Below, one piece after another: positions 12,125 through 23,565 of a DNA stretch of 64,000 bases. Under the pieces are notes generated by a model that saw only the letters and a program-made list of their open reading frames with translations, had not been told where the DNA came from and did not search any database. Numbering within the stretch: the first letter of the stretch is position 1; each line of letters starts with the position of its first letter. Source of the DNA: Irpex lacteus (taxonomy: Eukaryota > Basidiomycota > Agaricomycetes > Polyporales > Irpicaceae); assembly GCA_001986395.2 (NCBI GenBank), contig MQVO02000008.1, positions 1,442,693-1,506,692 of the forward strand, written 5' to 3'. The position numbers and the translations under genes are program-made.

Positions 12125-13700
12125 CTAAGATATGTAAGGCAGTGTCATCTCCAAGACCTTTTCCAACGTAGTCTTCCCTAAGGTTGAGAATGAATCGTGA
12201 GACAAGTATTGAAGTGAGGCTGACAAAGCGATTAGTTTGATGGATTTTTTAAAGACTAGAGCAGTGGTTTGAGAGGCGTACGAGTATCCTAATACCATGA
12301 CAGGCAGTATGGGCTGCAGAGGAGAGCACCATTCAGTATATATTAAGTGTCGGAAAGTGTTCATACAACCTACCGGCCAAAGAAATCCGAACAGGCCAAC
12401 GATGTGTAGAGTTAGAAGCACCCTAAATATCAATAAACGCTCATGGCCGGTGCACATCAATGTACCGTTTCACAAGAGGACTCGCGTAAAGTGCAGTGTT
12501 CCTAAATTTAATCCACATAAGCTAAGTTGTACGGTTTACATCAGGTTATACATACTTACCGTTGCATATTATAACGTATGAAAACGTTCCGTTAATACCA
12601 ATGTTCGTTCTCCTCAACTGGTCTACAGTATATGCAGTCATGTCAACACCAGCAAAAGAACTTCGAAAGCGACGCTACTTCCTATTCCTATAAAAACTAT
12701 GGGAAGCCCGAATTAGCGCATGCGATAAAACTCTCGGATTTGACACGTACAACTTTGACACAGTCATCTTCAGAGTACACAGTTAAGCTGAGTTCAAACG
12801 CACATTACTTTATCCGCTTCGACATTCGCATTGGGCAGTTCAGCGATAGCATTTGTGCATCCAAGTGCGGGGTAATTTGACTTGTGTGCTACCATCTTGA
12901 CATTATAACACTGCGGCAAATCGGGGTCCTACATTAGCACTTTAGCCGCAGATATTGAAGGAGGCAGCAGTACTTACAATTTGAAGAAGAGGGTATATCA
13001 AGCCAAGGGCTAGTACGCTTATAAATACGCCTCTGCTTCGGTTACAGATTGCATACGTCCGAATTGCCGCGAAAGCTAAACGCAGAGTGGATGTAAGTAC
13101 GTACGATGGGCGGATGAATTCCCCTCCGCTTACTCGATAGGGTAAAGTATATCGTCGTCACAGAGACTGTAGAGAGTCTTGAAATAACGATGAAACTACA
13201 GTTTACGGACAATAATTAGTCTATGATTTCACGTACAGATGGTTGCGCACAACCTCTGCGGCTACAATATAAGACATCCAGGAAAATTATTGATCAGTAA
13301 AATTGTACTAGCATGACGCACACACTTACAGTTGACCACGGCACCAACTGTAGCATGATGAATGTGTTATAGCCAATATTGGCGTAGCGGTTGACCAGAA
13401 AAAGCACAGACTCGGACGCGCTAGACTTTTCCCGATCCCAGATGAGTCTTCTTTCCCTTGAAAAGGTCAATAGGTATTCAAAGACGCATAATGCTGTGGA
13501 CCAATCCGGGCACAAGTTAGCCCCGCAACGTGTCATAGGGCAGCGAGCACCTATTCTTACCAGCACCTGCTATGTAGGCATAGTTCGTTTCGTATCTAGT
13601 AAATGAGAGTTGTCAGTGTAAAACTGGCGATAAAGGCCAAAATAGCTCACCCTTCTCCGATGTATGATGCGACACCTACCGATCGTGAGAATAACATCAT
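12125..13700 (-). pseudogene. DUF6533-type membrane protein gene, probably broken
   Basis: Six N-terminal exons join cleanly in frame: 13700-13651, 13595-13561, 13493-13330, 13261-13237, 13075-12978 and 12895-12809. They encode the diagnostic DUF6533 block (FEYLLTFSRERRLIW, then VLFLVNRYANIGYN) and the next helix (FAAIRTYAICNRSRG). Downstream, family-like segments are still visible (VAFEVLLLVLT near 12690, GTLHFTR near 12500, LTLHIVGLFGFLWP near 12400 and a C-terminal STLGKTTLEKVL tail ending at 12125). However, the helix after VLLLVLT runs into TGA, where one missing base would restore a W-T-A-Y reading, and no donor/acceptor pair gives the right phase into that exon. I therefore call it a likely pseudogene; an unrecognised splice pattern is the alternative. 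Confidence 0.6.
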
Positions 13701-13877
13701 TATCAAGCCATGACCAAAGTGTATAGTGTACACTATGTGTAAGCTTGTCAAGCCTGAAATCGTTCCTAGCTAAGTATAATGAGCGCCTTTGCAGAGCTTC
13801 GTGGCGTGGGAATACGAGGGAAGCCCAGTACTACTCACGGTGCTGAGACTATCGCTCTGACTTTCTCCCAAACCGCC

Positions 13878-15815
13878 ATGGCACGACTTCGACGAGATAC
13901 TCAGGAAACAGTGAGACCGGACTCTTTCTCGCGTACGCTACGCGTAGCAGCATGTGGCACTTTGTTCTTGACTCACACACTGGATATTCCTAGTCATCCA
14001 GAACCAGCAACTGTGGTTAGAGCGCACTCGGTGACTCGCTCAAGAGGCGGTTCAGCGGCGACATGCTCTTCAATCATCGCTCAGTTTCCTTCTGTTGAGG
14101 CGATGTTAATAGCTCCGCTGGGTGGGAACGAGGAAGGCCAGATGATACTGCGAGACTTGGAACGGGAGAGAGTGAATACGCGATATTGCAAGGTATGGGA
14201 ACAAGCAGGAGTACCCAGCGCATGGGTATTGCACGCAGGTGCGCTTTTGAGTCTTTATACATCCTCCCTACTACCACGACCTGTTGAGCTCCGCAAAAAT
14301 TTGATTCTGATTATGTTATCACTGTAGCGGATTGTTGACACTCCACCCTGTAGATGATACGGGCACGCGTACCGTCATCAATAACAACCCACTGCCAGAT
14401 ATCACACACGAAGAGTTTGTCTCGCTGCTTGGTCCTATTCTCGCACCGGAGAACTATGCATATCTTGGAGCTAGCCAAGGTGGCCCTTCGTCGGCAAATA
14501 CTACCGCTCAAGGGGTTAGCCAAAGCAACCCAAGGCCCTCCGTGAATCTCCCGCCTCCTAATACCAGCCCTGCTCCTCTCGACTGGATCCATTTTGAAGG
14601 AAGGTCCGTCAAGACGACACTCAGCAACATAATAGGTATAGATGGTTTAGCGAAGGAGAGGAAGTGGAGAAGTCACTGTGTGTTCAGCGTAGACGTAGGA
14701 AGACGTGCGAGACAAGGAATTGAAGCGGTACGCCAATTCGTTCATCCAAGTTATCGATAACCAGTGATACTCATTCAACTTTCTATCGGCAGCTTATCCC
14801 TCACGTCGACGTAGTATTCTTGAACAAACACTACGCAAGTGCACATTCGCCTCACTACGCCGCCTCTCCTCGCGCGTTCCTCCTATCTCTTACGACCATC
14901 GCCCCTCCGCACGCACTCCTCGTAGCGCACTGGGGATCGGAAGGTGCAGCTGTGCTTTCCATTCCAACGAAGGAATACTTCCAAAGTTCGGGCTGGGTAG
15001 ATACGAGCGTCTCACCACCTTCCACAAATCCCGTTACTTCGACCTCTGCAGGTGCATCCACTACTACGAGTGTAGACGCCGGAAGACCCGTCGAAAATGA
15101 GAGCGTGCGGACAGGCAGCGGATTCTGGGCTATGGGACATCACACCGAATCCTCGAGCGAGTTCACGGCAGGCGCCTTGCTTTCGCCCTCTACCACTGAT
15201 TCACAATCGCCCGTGAACAGCCCGCGCGCTGTTGGTGGCGGACTGCCATCACGACTTGCACCTGCGCCATTGCAACAACGCCGTGGTCAGCATCGTCGTC
15301 GAGGACAGCAGCATGCGGGCGTGAACTCTGATTCGTCGGATTCAGATGGCACGCAAATCGCTCCGGGTGCTGCTGCGAGGCGGACCGGTGTCACTATGCG
15401 ACAGGACAACACCAGAGGAACGGCTGGGGGTAACGAAAGGAAAGAGGAGCAAGGCAACGCCGACAGTGCGGTAGTGGACGAGGTGGGAGCCCAAGATGCG
15501 TTCATCGCTGGGATGATATACGCTCTGAGTCGGAGGATCGCGCCTGGGGAGCCGTACACGCCGTCTGCGGTGTCGAGGGACGGGAATACGGTAGTAGTAC
15601 ATGGGGCGGAGGCTGATAGGGAGAGAGATAGAGGGCGGTGGCGGTTGGAAGAGTGTTTGAGGTGCGTTAACGCGTTCTTTTTCGTTTTGCTATCGGTGGG
15701 GAAACTGATAGTTTCTGGTAGATTCGCCACTGAGCTGGCGGGTAGGAAGGCGAGACGGAAGGGGTGGGACGGGCTGGCGGAGGAAATGAACAAGGCTGGG
15801 TGGTTCGAGGCTTGA
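13878..15815 (+). CDS. PfkB-family (ribokinase-like) carbohydrate kinase, copy A
   Basis: Four exons (13878-14238, 14354-14727, 14793-15661, 15722-15815) give 565 residues. PfkB hallmarks are in order: substrate region with paired glycines (RSRGGSAATC), lid/core segments, DWIHFEGRSV, VVFLNKHYA, and the C-terminal catalytic box VGAQDAFIAGMIYAL followed by FATELAGRKARR. The family signature reads GAGD; here the second Gly is Gln (GAQD) while the catalytic Asp remains. A Ser/Thr/Arg-rich insert of about 140 residues (roughly 400-520) lies just before the catalytic box, which lengthens the protein well beyond the usual 300-350. Sequence from about 13845 to 15979 is duplicated at 19676-21371. The start at 13878 fits the conserved block; an in-frame ATG at 13779 is the alternative. 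Confidence 0.75.
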
Positions 15816-16764
15816 CCTCGCACGGGATCTCTTTCACCGTATGACTCCTCTTTCTTGGTACGCATGCTTGAAATTCAATCCACAATCGGACTGTCATGAT
15901 GCACTGAAGGGGGATGTGGAGCTCTACACTAGAAGCTCTTCCGTGAGACCTTGACGTCTGGTGTAGGACACAGTCTCTGAGGTACCTGGTCGACTTCATG
16001 TCTAAACGTGACACTAAGTGGCGTAGATCTTCTGCTCTACTCGGATTTCGAAGCAGCGGAGTTATGACCACACAGCACCTCGTGTGTGATGTTGTTTTAC
16101 AGGGCCCCTGTGTTCCCGACGTTTTGTGGCGTGTGTCCATCTCAAGCTCAGTCACTGCGAAGACCAGATGTCCATGTTCAATGGACTGCTCGCGCTCGTC
16201 AGCGGCAACACCCCTCAGAGATAAATGGTGCGTTTGTCTTTACATGCGGCTACTAGAACGAAACTCTTACGCCCGTTCACAGACTGGTGCGATCGAGCGT
16301 AGATTGATCTTGGTCCTGATGAAATAACAAGCGCCTTGTTATTCGGTCTCTCGCCCAATACAGGCAAGTTGACTCGTTATCAGGATATACCTACGGGGTC
16401 CATTGTGTCCAGGATTCAGGGTACCGGTATAGTTGGGTGTAGCGAGGCAAGAGAGACTTCCACACGGTAACCATTTTTGTATCATTCTCGTAAGTTGGCA
16501 CTCAGAACACAGCCTTACAAACAACGTGTCTGCGAGTGTCCTCGGCCATAGTGAGCAGTCGTGTGGCGTACTCTCTCATCCGCGCCTCTAGTGTGGCGTC
16601 GCAAAGCAGTCGCTATGTGAGCCCACCCGGTAAATAGTATATATGGTGGATGATTTCCACCTCCTTTCCCCTCATTCTTCTCCTCGCCACACCAAGGTAC
16701 GAGCTTCCCTATAATCGCAACACTGTATGCTAACTGAGTCGTACATTCTCCGTAGATATTCACA
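15816..16764. other. Spacer present only in duplication unit A
   Basis: After about 160 bp that still match unit B, the rest has no counterpart there. No gene supported. A TATATAT stretch near 16630-16640 lies about 130 bp upstream of the small gene at 16765 and could be its TATA element. Confidence 0.4.
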
Positions 16765-17180
16765 ATGGTGAGCGGTCTTAAGAGCGCTATGAAAGGTGTG
16801 GTTGCCTTTCTCAAAGGTGTAAGTCGCTACGGACCGTCTGATCATTGTCGTGGTTTTGACAACGTATAACATAGAGTAACGGGTATCACAAAATACTCGC
16901 GAACCTTAAGACTGCTTCCTTGGGCTCTAGAGCCTGGCCCGTTGATCACAAGCAAGACAGAAAGATCGGTGTTCGGATGGATTGGGGAGATACGTTCGAG
17001 AGAGATGGCAAGAAATGGCGTAACATTGTGATACAAGCGAACAAGGAAGCCGAGAACGCTACTCTGAAGAAGATAGCCGCAGCGAATTCTCACAAGGTGC
17101 TCGCCATAGTTGCAGTCCCGGTAGACAATCCGCCCAGCGAAGAAGAGTTCTTTGAAACAGTACGAAATAAGTTCGAGTAG
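16765..17180 (+). CDS. Small hypothetical protein unique to unit A
   Basis: Two exons (16765-16818, 16875-17180) join in frame to 119 residues with canonical GTAAGT and CATAG borders. The N-terminus is an amphipathic, weakly hydrophobic helix (MVSGLKSAMKGVVAFLKG). The rest is a compact, charged alpha/beta-looking sequence with KIGVRMDWGDTF, KKWRNIVIQANKEAEN and KVLAIVAVPVDNPP, and an acidic-basic C-terminus. I do not recognise the family. It lies between the duplicated PfkB and APH genes but has no counterpart in unit B, so it was either inserted in A or lost from B. Confidence 0.55.
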
Positions 17181-17433
17181 AGTCCTGGCATGAAGTTAGG
17201 TTGTATACGACAAAAACATTTAGTATTAGTCGGCGGCTGTAATCAGTGATAACATGCATTCACGACCAATGCCGTGCGGGTGTTCCTTCGCAACTGTCAA
17301 TTCCGATTCGAGCTCTGGTGGTTATTGTATCGGGTGGTTTCAATCAAATATACCTTTGGCAGAACATAACTCCACGGACTCCTGCTAAGCTGCGAGCACA
17401 CAACCGCCTCGCCATCACCGAGGGACATTCCAA

Positions 17434-19237
17434 TCACGAGTTGACAAACCACGAAGGAGCGCCGTCTTGATATGGGTAAGGTCCACCTTCGACCTCTTCA
17501 TCCCACTCCGCCATGAGCTTCATGCTTCGTTCCTTCGCGGTCTCGTAATTCTCATCAGAGGTCCAGCCATCTGCATCGACGTCCAGCTCCTTCCGCAGCT
17601 TCTGAACACGGGCCTCATACTGCTCGTGGCGTGCAAAAGTTGCTTTATGGCGCTCCCACTCGTCCTGGTCTATACTCAGTGGGAGAGGAACACCAGGTGC
17701 AATTTCGTCCCACTGCTGGAGGATCTCGAAGATGCATTGGCGAAGATGGTGAATACCTTCATACCAGGTCCGTGCTGCACGTTGTACAGGAAGGCGTACT
17801 TGCCGAATGAAAGGATACGTATGGACCGCGTAGTTCCAAGGACTCAGAGTTCTCAGATGGATCTCGTACATCTTCTGGAAATGCGCCTGTTTCAACTCCA
17901 AGGTGAGTCGAGCGTGTTCAGCTGGCGGCGACTCCTCGAGTGGAGTGCGAAGAATGGGCAAGACTTGTCCGTATTCATAGATGACGTCGTCCCCTGTATA
18001 CTGCGCAAATTTGGCCAGCGTAGCTTGAATATAGAGCGGTAAAACGCTTGCAGACTGCCAGTCGATTATTGAGGTTATTTTCGGGCGGTCGGTGGGATCC
18101 AGAAAGATATTTGCGCCGTGCAAGTCAATGTGCCACAGGACAGACGAGCAGAGTTCGGCCGGTGGGACGATATGCGGGGCTAGAATATGTAGGTGCTCCA
18201 GTAGTTCGATATGTTCCTCTGGAGAACCACCAGTCCAACGATCGAATGGAGGTCTGAAGGGCTTGGCATGACACCGCAGCCATTCTTGCTCAATTCGAAT
18301 GAGACCACGTATGTACGATACCGGATCCGGCCCTATTGACAGAACTTCAGCGAGTGATCAGTGCATGGATGTTTGAGATATGGACTGACAAGGTCCTCGG
18401 TTCACGTTGAGAGAGGATCGAGCCCCTCGCCAAACATCCCAGTCGACAAGCGGACCAATGCGGTACTTGTCTTCAGCATCGTCGGGCGTATCACTGTCAG
18501 CAGCGTATAGCGGCCGTCCTTGGAGAGCCTCCTCTACGTCCTCCTTGTAGTATAAGCTTCCTATCTGTGAGAACTTTCGAGTGGTGAAAGTGTTCTCAAA
18601 GCGGAGAACTTCGTCCATAATTGATGCTGCCGGGCCACTTCTGAACGCGTCCCATCGATGGTGAAGCTCACCACCTTCGGCCTTCTCCATCAGTATGTAT
18701 TCCGCGCCGACGCTGTTCACGGTGGACTCAGAGCGTGCATTCCAGGCCAAGACACGAGGCACAGGTAATTTGAGAACGGTGCGCGCGTAATCCATTGTGG
18801 CGACTTCGCTGGCGGTCGTGTAGAATGGTGGGATAAGTTTCGTGGGTATCTTTGCAATAAGGCTCGAATGGTTGTCGAATTCCAGGAGATATATCTTGCT
18901 GTAAGAGCCTACAGAGAATCGTCGCCGTCGGTGTAATTGGAAACGCCACACAGCAGCGTAAACGAACCTTCGTGAGTCTTAGCAATACGTGTGCAGCGAC
19001 TTGCACCAGCCGCTTGTGACGCAACACGTTTCAGAGCCGCTATGTTGAATTCCACACGTCTAGCAGCAAGTTCTATGGAGATAATCTAAGCATATACACC
19101 TGCGAAACTATGCCCCAATACTTACGTTCGGCCTCGTTGTATAGCCATCGCCCCGAGGTATATCGGTATAATGACTCCGCGGAAGGGTCGTTACCACGTC
19201 TAAGGAGTGCTTTTGCTGCAGATGCCAGAAAACCCAT
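17434..19237 (-). CDS. APH-type (PF01636) phosphotransferase, copy A
   Basis: Four exons (19237-19126, 19072-18968, 18908-18390, 18332-17434) close in frame to 544 residues. The kinase-like fold is recognisable: a glycine-loop region (THEGSYSKIYLLEF), the phosphate-binding Lys (LIAKIP), ASEVATMDYART, the hinge (EYILMEKAEG), the catalytic loop WHIDLHGANIFLD with its H-x-D-x-x-x-x-N pattern, and the metal-binding IIDWQS. These residues are intact, so a working small-molecule or protein kinase is plausible. The family is large and diverse in Agaricomycetes, with mostly unknown substrates. The start MGFLASAAK is shared with copy B (MGFFASIAK), which supports it. Residues of the C-terminal extension (GGPYPYQDGAPSWF) are also conserved between copies. 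Confidence 0.85.
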
Positions 19238-19708
19238 TCCTTGTGTATGTCAAGAGATGGACGCTGGGTAGAAGATGCCATGGCTAGGCTCGTTCCCAGC
19301 CGCTTTCGGATCAGCGCTCGCAAGCTCGCGCCTCCCTTTGATGTCTTTGATGGAGGCATGTGGCGGCTTGCGATCGGATCTGGCTGGCGAGTCTATGCCA
19401 TGGCAGACAGACTCGGATTGCCTCATTTGACCTCGGAGTGGCGGACTTCCAAGTGACCTAAGCAGTGGCAGAGTAGTAAACTAGTAATACACCACTCATC
19501 CCAGGCAGCCCTTTTACTTGCTAACTCTTCGGACTGGGAGCCTTTCGTTCTCATCACGCTTTCTCAATCTCTTCATCCAACAATATCAACGTCAACCGCT
19601 CAGTAGACTGATAAGACCATACGTCGCGTCAGCGTCTTTGCAGCGTAGGCACCAGCCTCCGCGTAATCGTACCTCATACTCATTGCTCTCGCTTTCTTCC
19701 AAACCACC
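19238..19708. other. Junction between duplication units
   Basis: No gene supported. The start of unit B lies in the last few tens of bases, where the sequence begins to match the upstream part of PfkB copy A. Confidence 0.4.
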
Positions 19709-21206
19709 ATGGCACGACTTTGACGAGCTACCCAGGAAACAATGAGACCGAACTCTTACACGTAAGTAACAGCATGTGGCACCTTGTTCTTGACTCACAC
19801 ACTGGATATTCCCAGCCATCCAGAACCAGCAACTGTGGTGAGAGCGCACTCGGTAACTCGTTCGAGAGGTGGTTCAGCGGCGACATGCTCTCCAATCATC
19901 GCTCAATTTTCTTCTGTTGAGGTGAGGCTAATAGCTCCGCTGGGTGGGAACGGTGAAGGCCAGATGATACTGCGGCTCGGAGACTTGGAACGGGAGAAGT
20001 GGATACGCGTTACTGCAAGGTCTGGGAGCACACGGTGCAGGTGCGATTTGCGAGTCTTTATACATCCCCCCCCCCCCCCCCCCCCCTACCTCAATCTGTC
20101 GAGAGCCGCAAAATTCGATTCTGATTATGTTATCACTGAGCAAATTGTTGACACTCCACCCTGTAGATGATACCGGCACGCGTACATTCATGACCAATAA
20201 CAACCTGCTACCAGGTATCACCATGAAGAGTTTGTTTTGCGACTGGGTCCTATCATTGCACCGGAGAACTATACCATCGCCCCTCCGCACGCACTGCTCG
20301 TAGCACACTGAGGATCGGAAGGTGCAGCTGTGCTTTCCATTCCAACGAAGGAATACTTCCAAAGTTCGGGCTGGGTAGATACGAGCGTTCCACCACCTTC
20401 CACAAATCCCGCTACTTCGACCTCTGCCGGTGCATCCACTGCCACCAGCGCAGACGCCGGAAGCCTGAGACCCGTCCAAAATGAAAGCGTTCGGACAGGC
20501 AGCGGATTCTGGGCTTATGGGACATCACACCGAATGCTCGAGCGAGTTCACGGCAGGTGCCTTATTCTCGCCTTCTACCATTGACTCACAATCACCCGCG
20601 AACAGCCCTCGCGTTGTGGAGCGCGTACTGCCAGTGCCACCACAACACGCACCTGTACTAATGCCACAACGCAGTGGACAAGGCCGTCGTCGAGGACAGC
20701 ATTAAGCGGGCATGAACTCTGATTCGTCGGACTCAGGTGGCACGCAAATTGCTCCGGGTGCTGCTGCGAGGCGGACCGGTGCCACGATGCGACAGGACAA
20801 CATCAGAGGAACGGCTGGGAGTAACGAAAGGAAAGAGGCGCAAGATAACTCCGACAGTGCGGTAGTGGACGAGGTCGGAGCGCAAGATGCGTTCATCGCT
20901 GGGATGATATACGCGCTGAGTCGGAGAATCGCGCCTGGGGAGCCGTACACACCGTCTGCGGTGTCGAGGGACGGGAATACCGTGGCAGTACATGGGGCGG
21001 AGGCCGATAGGGAGAGAGATAGAGGGCGGTGGCGGTTGGAAGAGTGTTTGAGGTGCGTTAACGCGTTCTTTTTCGTTTTGCTATCGGTGGGGGAACTGAT
21101 AGTGTCTGGTAGATTCGCCACTGAGCTGGCGGGTAGGAAGGCGAGACGGAAGGGGTGGGACGGGCTGGCGGAGGAAATGAACAAGGCTGGGTGGTTCGAG
21201 GTTTGA
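19709..21206 (+). pseudogene. PfkB-family kinase, copy B, degraded
   Basis: Compared with copy A, the conserved ATG is followed by an in-frame TGA four codons later; a short T/C-rich stretch has become a run of 21 C at 20066-20086; about 440 bp are missing at a junction near 20270, removing the middle of the protein including the DWIHFEGRSV region; and a conserved Trp codon is TGA at 20309-20311. The last 500 bp are well kept, including the same VGAQDAFIAGMIYAL catalytic box and the last intron. The multiple independent lesions make loss of function very likely. Confidence 0.88.
20066..20086 (+). repeat. Homopolymer run of 21 C
   Basis: An uninterrupted C tract inside the PfkB pseudogene, at the place where copy A has a short mixed pyrimidine stretch near 14267. 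It looks like a slippage expansion after loss of constraint; its exact length may be affected by sequencing. Confidence 0.9.
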
Positions 21207-21759
21207 CCTCGCACGAAATCTCTTTCACCGTATGGCTTCTCTTTTTGGTACGCATGCTTGCAATTCAATCCACAATCGGACCATCATGATGCACTGAAGG
21301 GGGATGCAGAGCTCTACACCAGAAGCTCTTCCCTGAGACCTTGACGGCTGGTGCGGGATACAGTCTCTCGTACGTTCAGTAGATAATGCCGCGGCGGCCA
21401 TCGCCTGGCGGGCTGCCAAACTTAACACAAGCCGCCCAAAAAGGCAACTTATGTGCTTACTCTCGAGTGCCTCTTTGAGGTAACCCTGCAGCTAGTGTGC
21501 GGAAAGGACAAGGGACCCTCTCCACAGCCCGACTAAGGCGCCTCGGCAACGTTTACAAGCTCAGCTGAGCAGCAGTACTAAGTAGGCAGGCTCCTATGAC
21601 TAGTAGTAATTCCAAGACTAGTGATTCCAAATCCTTCAGGTCTCTTCGACCAACACATATGCACTCGCCACCAGAAGCTGAGACATGTAGGATGCTAGGG
21701 GAGTTTATAACGCATACATATGCAGCATACGACAAGAACTACTAGTAGTACTAAGCATA
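21207..21759. other. Spacer of duplication unit B
   Basis: The first 160 bp match the sequence after PfkB copy A. The rest has no gene I can support. Confidence 0.4.
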
Positions 21760-23565
21760 TCACGAATTGATAAACCACGATGGAGCACCGTCTTGGAACG
21801 GGTAAGGGCCACCTTCCACATCTTCATCCCATTTCGACTCAAGCCATTTACTTTGCTCCTTTGCGGCCTCGTATTTCTCGTTGGACACCCATCCATCGGG
21901 ATCATCGAGGGACAACTCTTCCCTAAGCTGTTCAACGCGAGCATCGTACTTCTGGCGTGAAGGAAAGCTCGCCTTGTGACGCTCCCACTCGTCCTGGTCT
22001 ATGTCCAGCGGGAGAGGAACACCGGGGGCAATGTCATCCCATTGTTGCACGATGTCGAAGATGCATTGCCGAAGATGATGACTGCCTTCGAACCACGTCC
22101 GTGCAGCACGTATCACAGGGTTGCGGGCATGGTCAAGGAGAGGATAAACATGGACGGCGTAGTTCCACAGACTCCTGCTCTTCAGATGAATCTCATACAT
22201 CTTCTGGAATTGTGCATGCTTCAGCTCCAACTTGAGCCGTGCGTGCTCTGCGGGGGGCCAGTCCTCAAGTGGGATGCGGAGAGCAGGATGGACTAGCCCA
22301 GGCTCATAGGCGACATCTTTCCCTGTGTATTGAGCGAATTTGGCAAGTGTGGCTTGTATGTAGAGCGGTGCAATGCTGACGGACTGCCAGTCAATTATTG
22401 AAGATACCCTCGGTTTCTCACCACGGTCGATGAATATGTTTTTCCCATGCAGATCCATGTGCCATAGGACAGGTGAGCGGATTTCGGGTGGGGGGACAAT
22501 ATGGGGGGCCAATATGTACAGGCGCTCCAGAAGCTCAATATGCTCCTCTGGAGAACCACCAGTACAGTGATTGTACGGCGGTCGGAAGGGCTTGGCATGT
22601 TGTCTCAGCCATTCTTGCTCAATTCGAATGAGGCCGCGGACATATGACGTCGGGTCTGGCCCTGTTGACGGTGATTCAGTGTAATATTCAGACATGACTA
22701 CTTTGTCCACTTACAAGGCCCTCTGTCTACATGGAGAGACGAACGAGTCCCTCTCCAGACGTCCCAATCGACAAGCGGACCAATTCGAAACCTGTCCTCA
22801 GCATCATTGGAGATCTCGCCAACCTCGGCAGCGTACAGGGGTCGGGCTTGTAGAGCTGGTCCAACGTCCTCCTTATAGTATAAGCTCCCTATTTGCGAGA
22901 ACTTCCGAGTTGTGAAGATGCGTTCGACCTCGAGTATTTCGTCCATAACTGGCAGGGCCTGGCGTCCTGTGAGTCTGTCCCATCGACAAGACAGCTCCTC
23001 GCCTTCAGCTTTCTCCATAATAATGTATTCCGCACCGACGGTGTTCACAGTCTTATCGGAGCGTGCATTCCAGGCTAATACGCGGGGCACAGGTAAGTTG
23101 AGGACGGTCCGGGCGTAATCCATTGTCGCGACCTCGCTGGCGGTAGTGTAGAACGACGGGATGAGTTTGTTAGGGATCTTCGCAATAAGGCTTCTGTGGT
23201 TGTCAAATTCAAGAACATAGACCTTGCTATAAGAGCCTATAGAGAGATACTTCTTGAGTGATGAATGACGCCACATCATAGCCACGAACCTTCATCGGAC
23301 TTAGTGATATGTGTGCAGCGACCAGCACCAACAGCTTGTGCCGCGACATGTTTCAGTGCTGGTATGTTAAACTCAACACGTCGAGCAGCAAGTTCTGTCA
23401 AAGTAATATTTTGGTTGTAGAGTCGTGTAACATCAGGATGCCAATTAACTTACGTTCGGCCTCGTTGTATAACCATCGCCCAGAGGTATAGCGGTATAAG
23501 GATTCAGCTGCAGGTTCCTTGCTACGTCTGAGGATAGATTTCGCAATGGAAGCAAAAAAGCCCAT
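21760..23565 (-). CDS. APH-type (PF01636) phosphotransferase, copy B
   Basis: Four exons (23565-23454, 23394-23290, 23236-22715, 22661-21760) at the same positions and phases as copy A give 546 residues. The key features are kept: DEGSYSKVYVLEF glycine-loop region, LIAKIP, YIIMEKAEGEE hinge, catalytic WHMDLHGKNIFID and SIIDWQS. The two proteins are clearly paralogous and both open, in contrast to their PfkB neighbours. A short relic of a third copy lies at 25723-25784. Substrate unknown. Confidence 0.86.

Larger units (their letters stand above)
13845..19237. repeat. Segmental duplication, unit A (PfkB copy A ... APH copy A)
   Basis: Unit A holds a plus-strand PfkB gene, about 1.6 kb of spacer with a small extra gene, then a minus-strand APH gene. 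The same order and orientation recur in unit B at 19676-23565. Nucleotide likeness is plain through the PfkB coding region and about 160 bp beyond its stop (to about 15979), and again through the APH genes including intron positions. Confidence 0.85.
19676..23565. repeat. Segmental duplication, unit B (PfkB pseudogene ... APH copy B)
   Basis: Same gene order and orientation as unit A at 13845-19237, but the spacer between the two genes is about 0.55 kb rather than 1.6 kb and PfkB is broken. The two units are direct repeats about 5.8 kb apart. Confidence 0.85.

Noticed and set aside
15287..15865. Long minus-strand frame opposite the end of PfkB copy A, also seen in copy B
   Set aside because: It mirrors the conserved sense gene; its persistence in both copies follows from the duplication.
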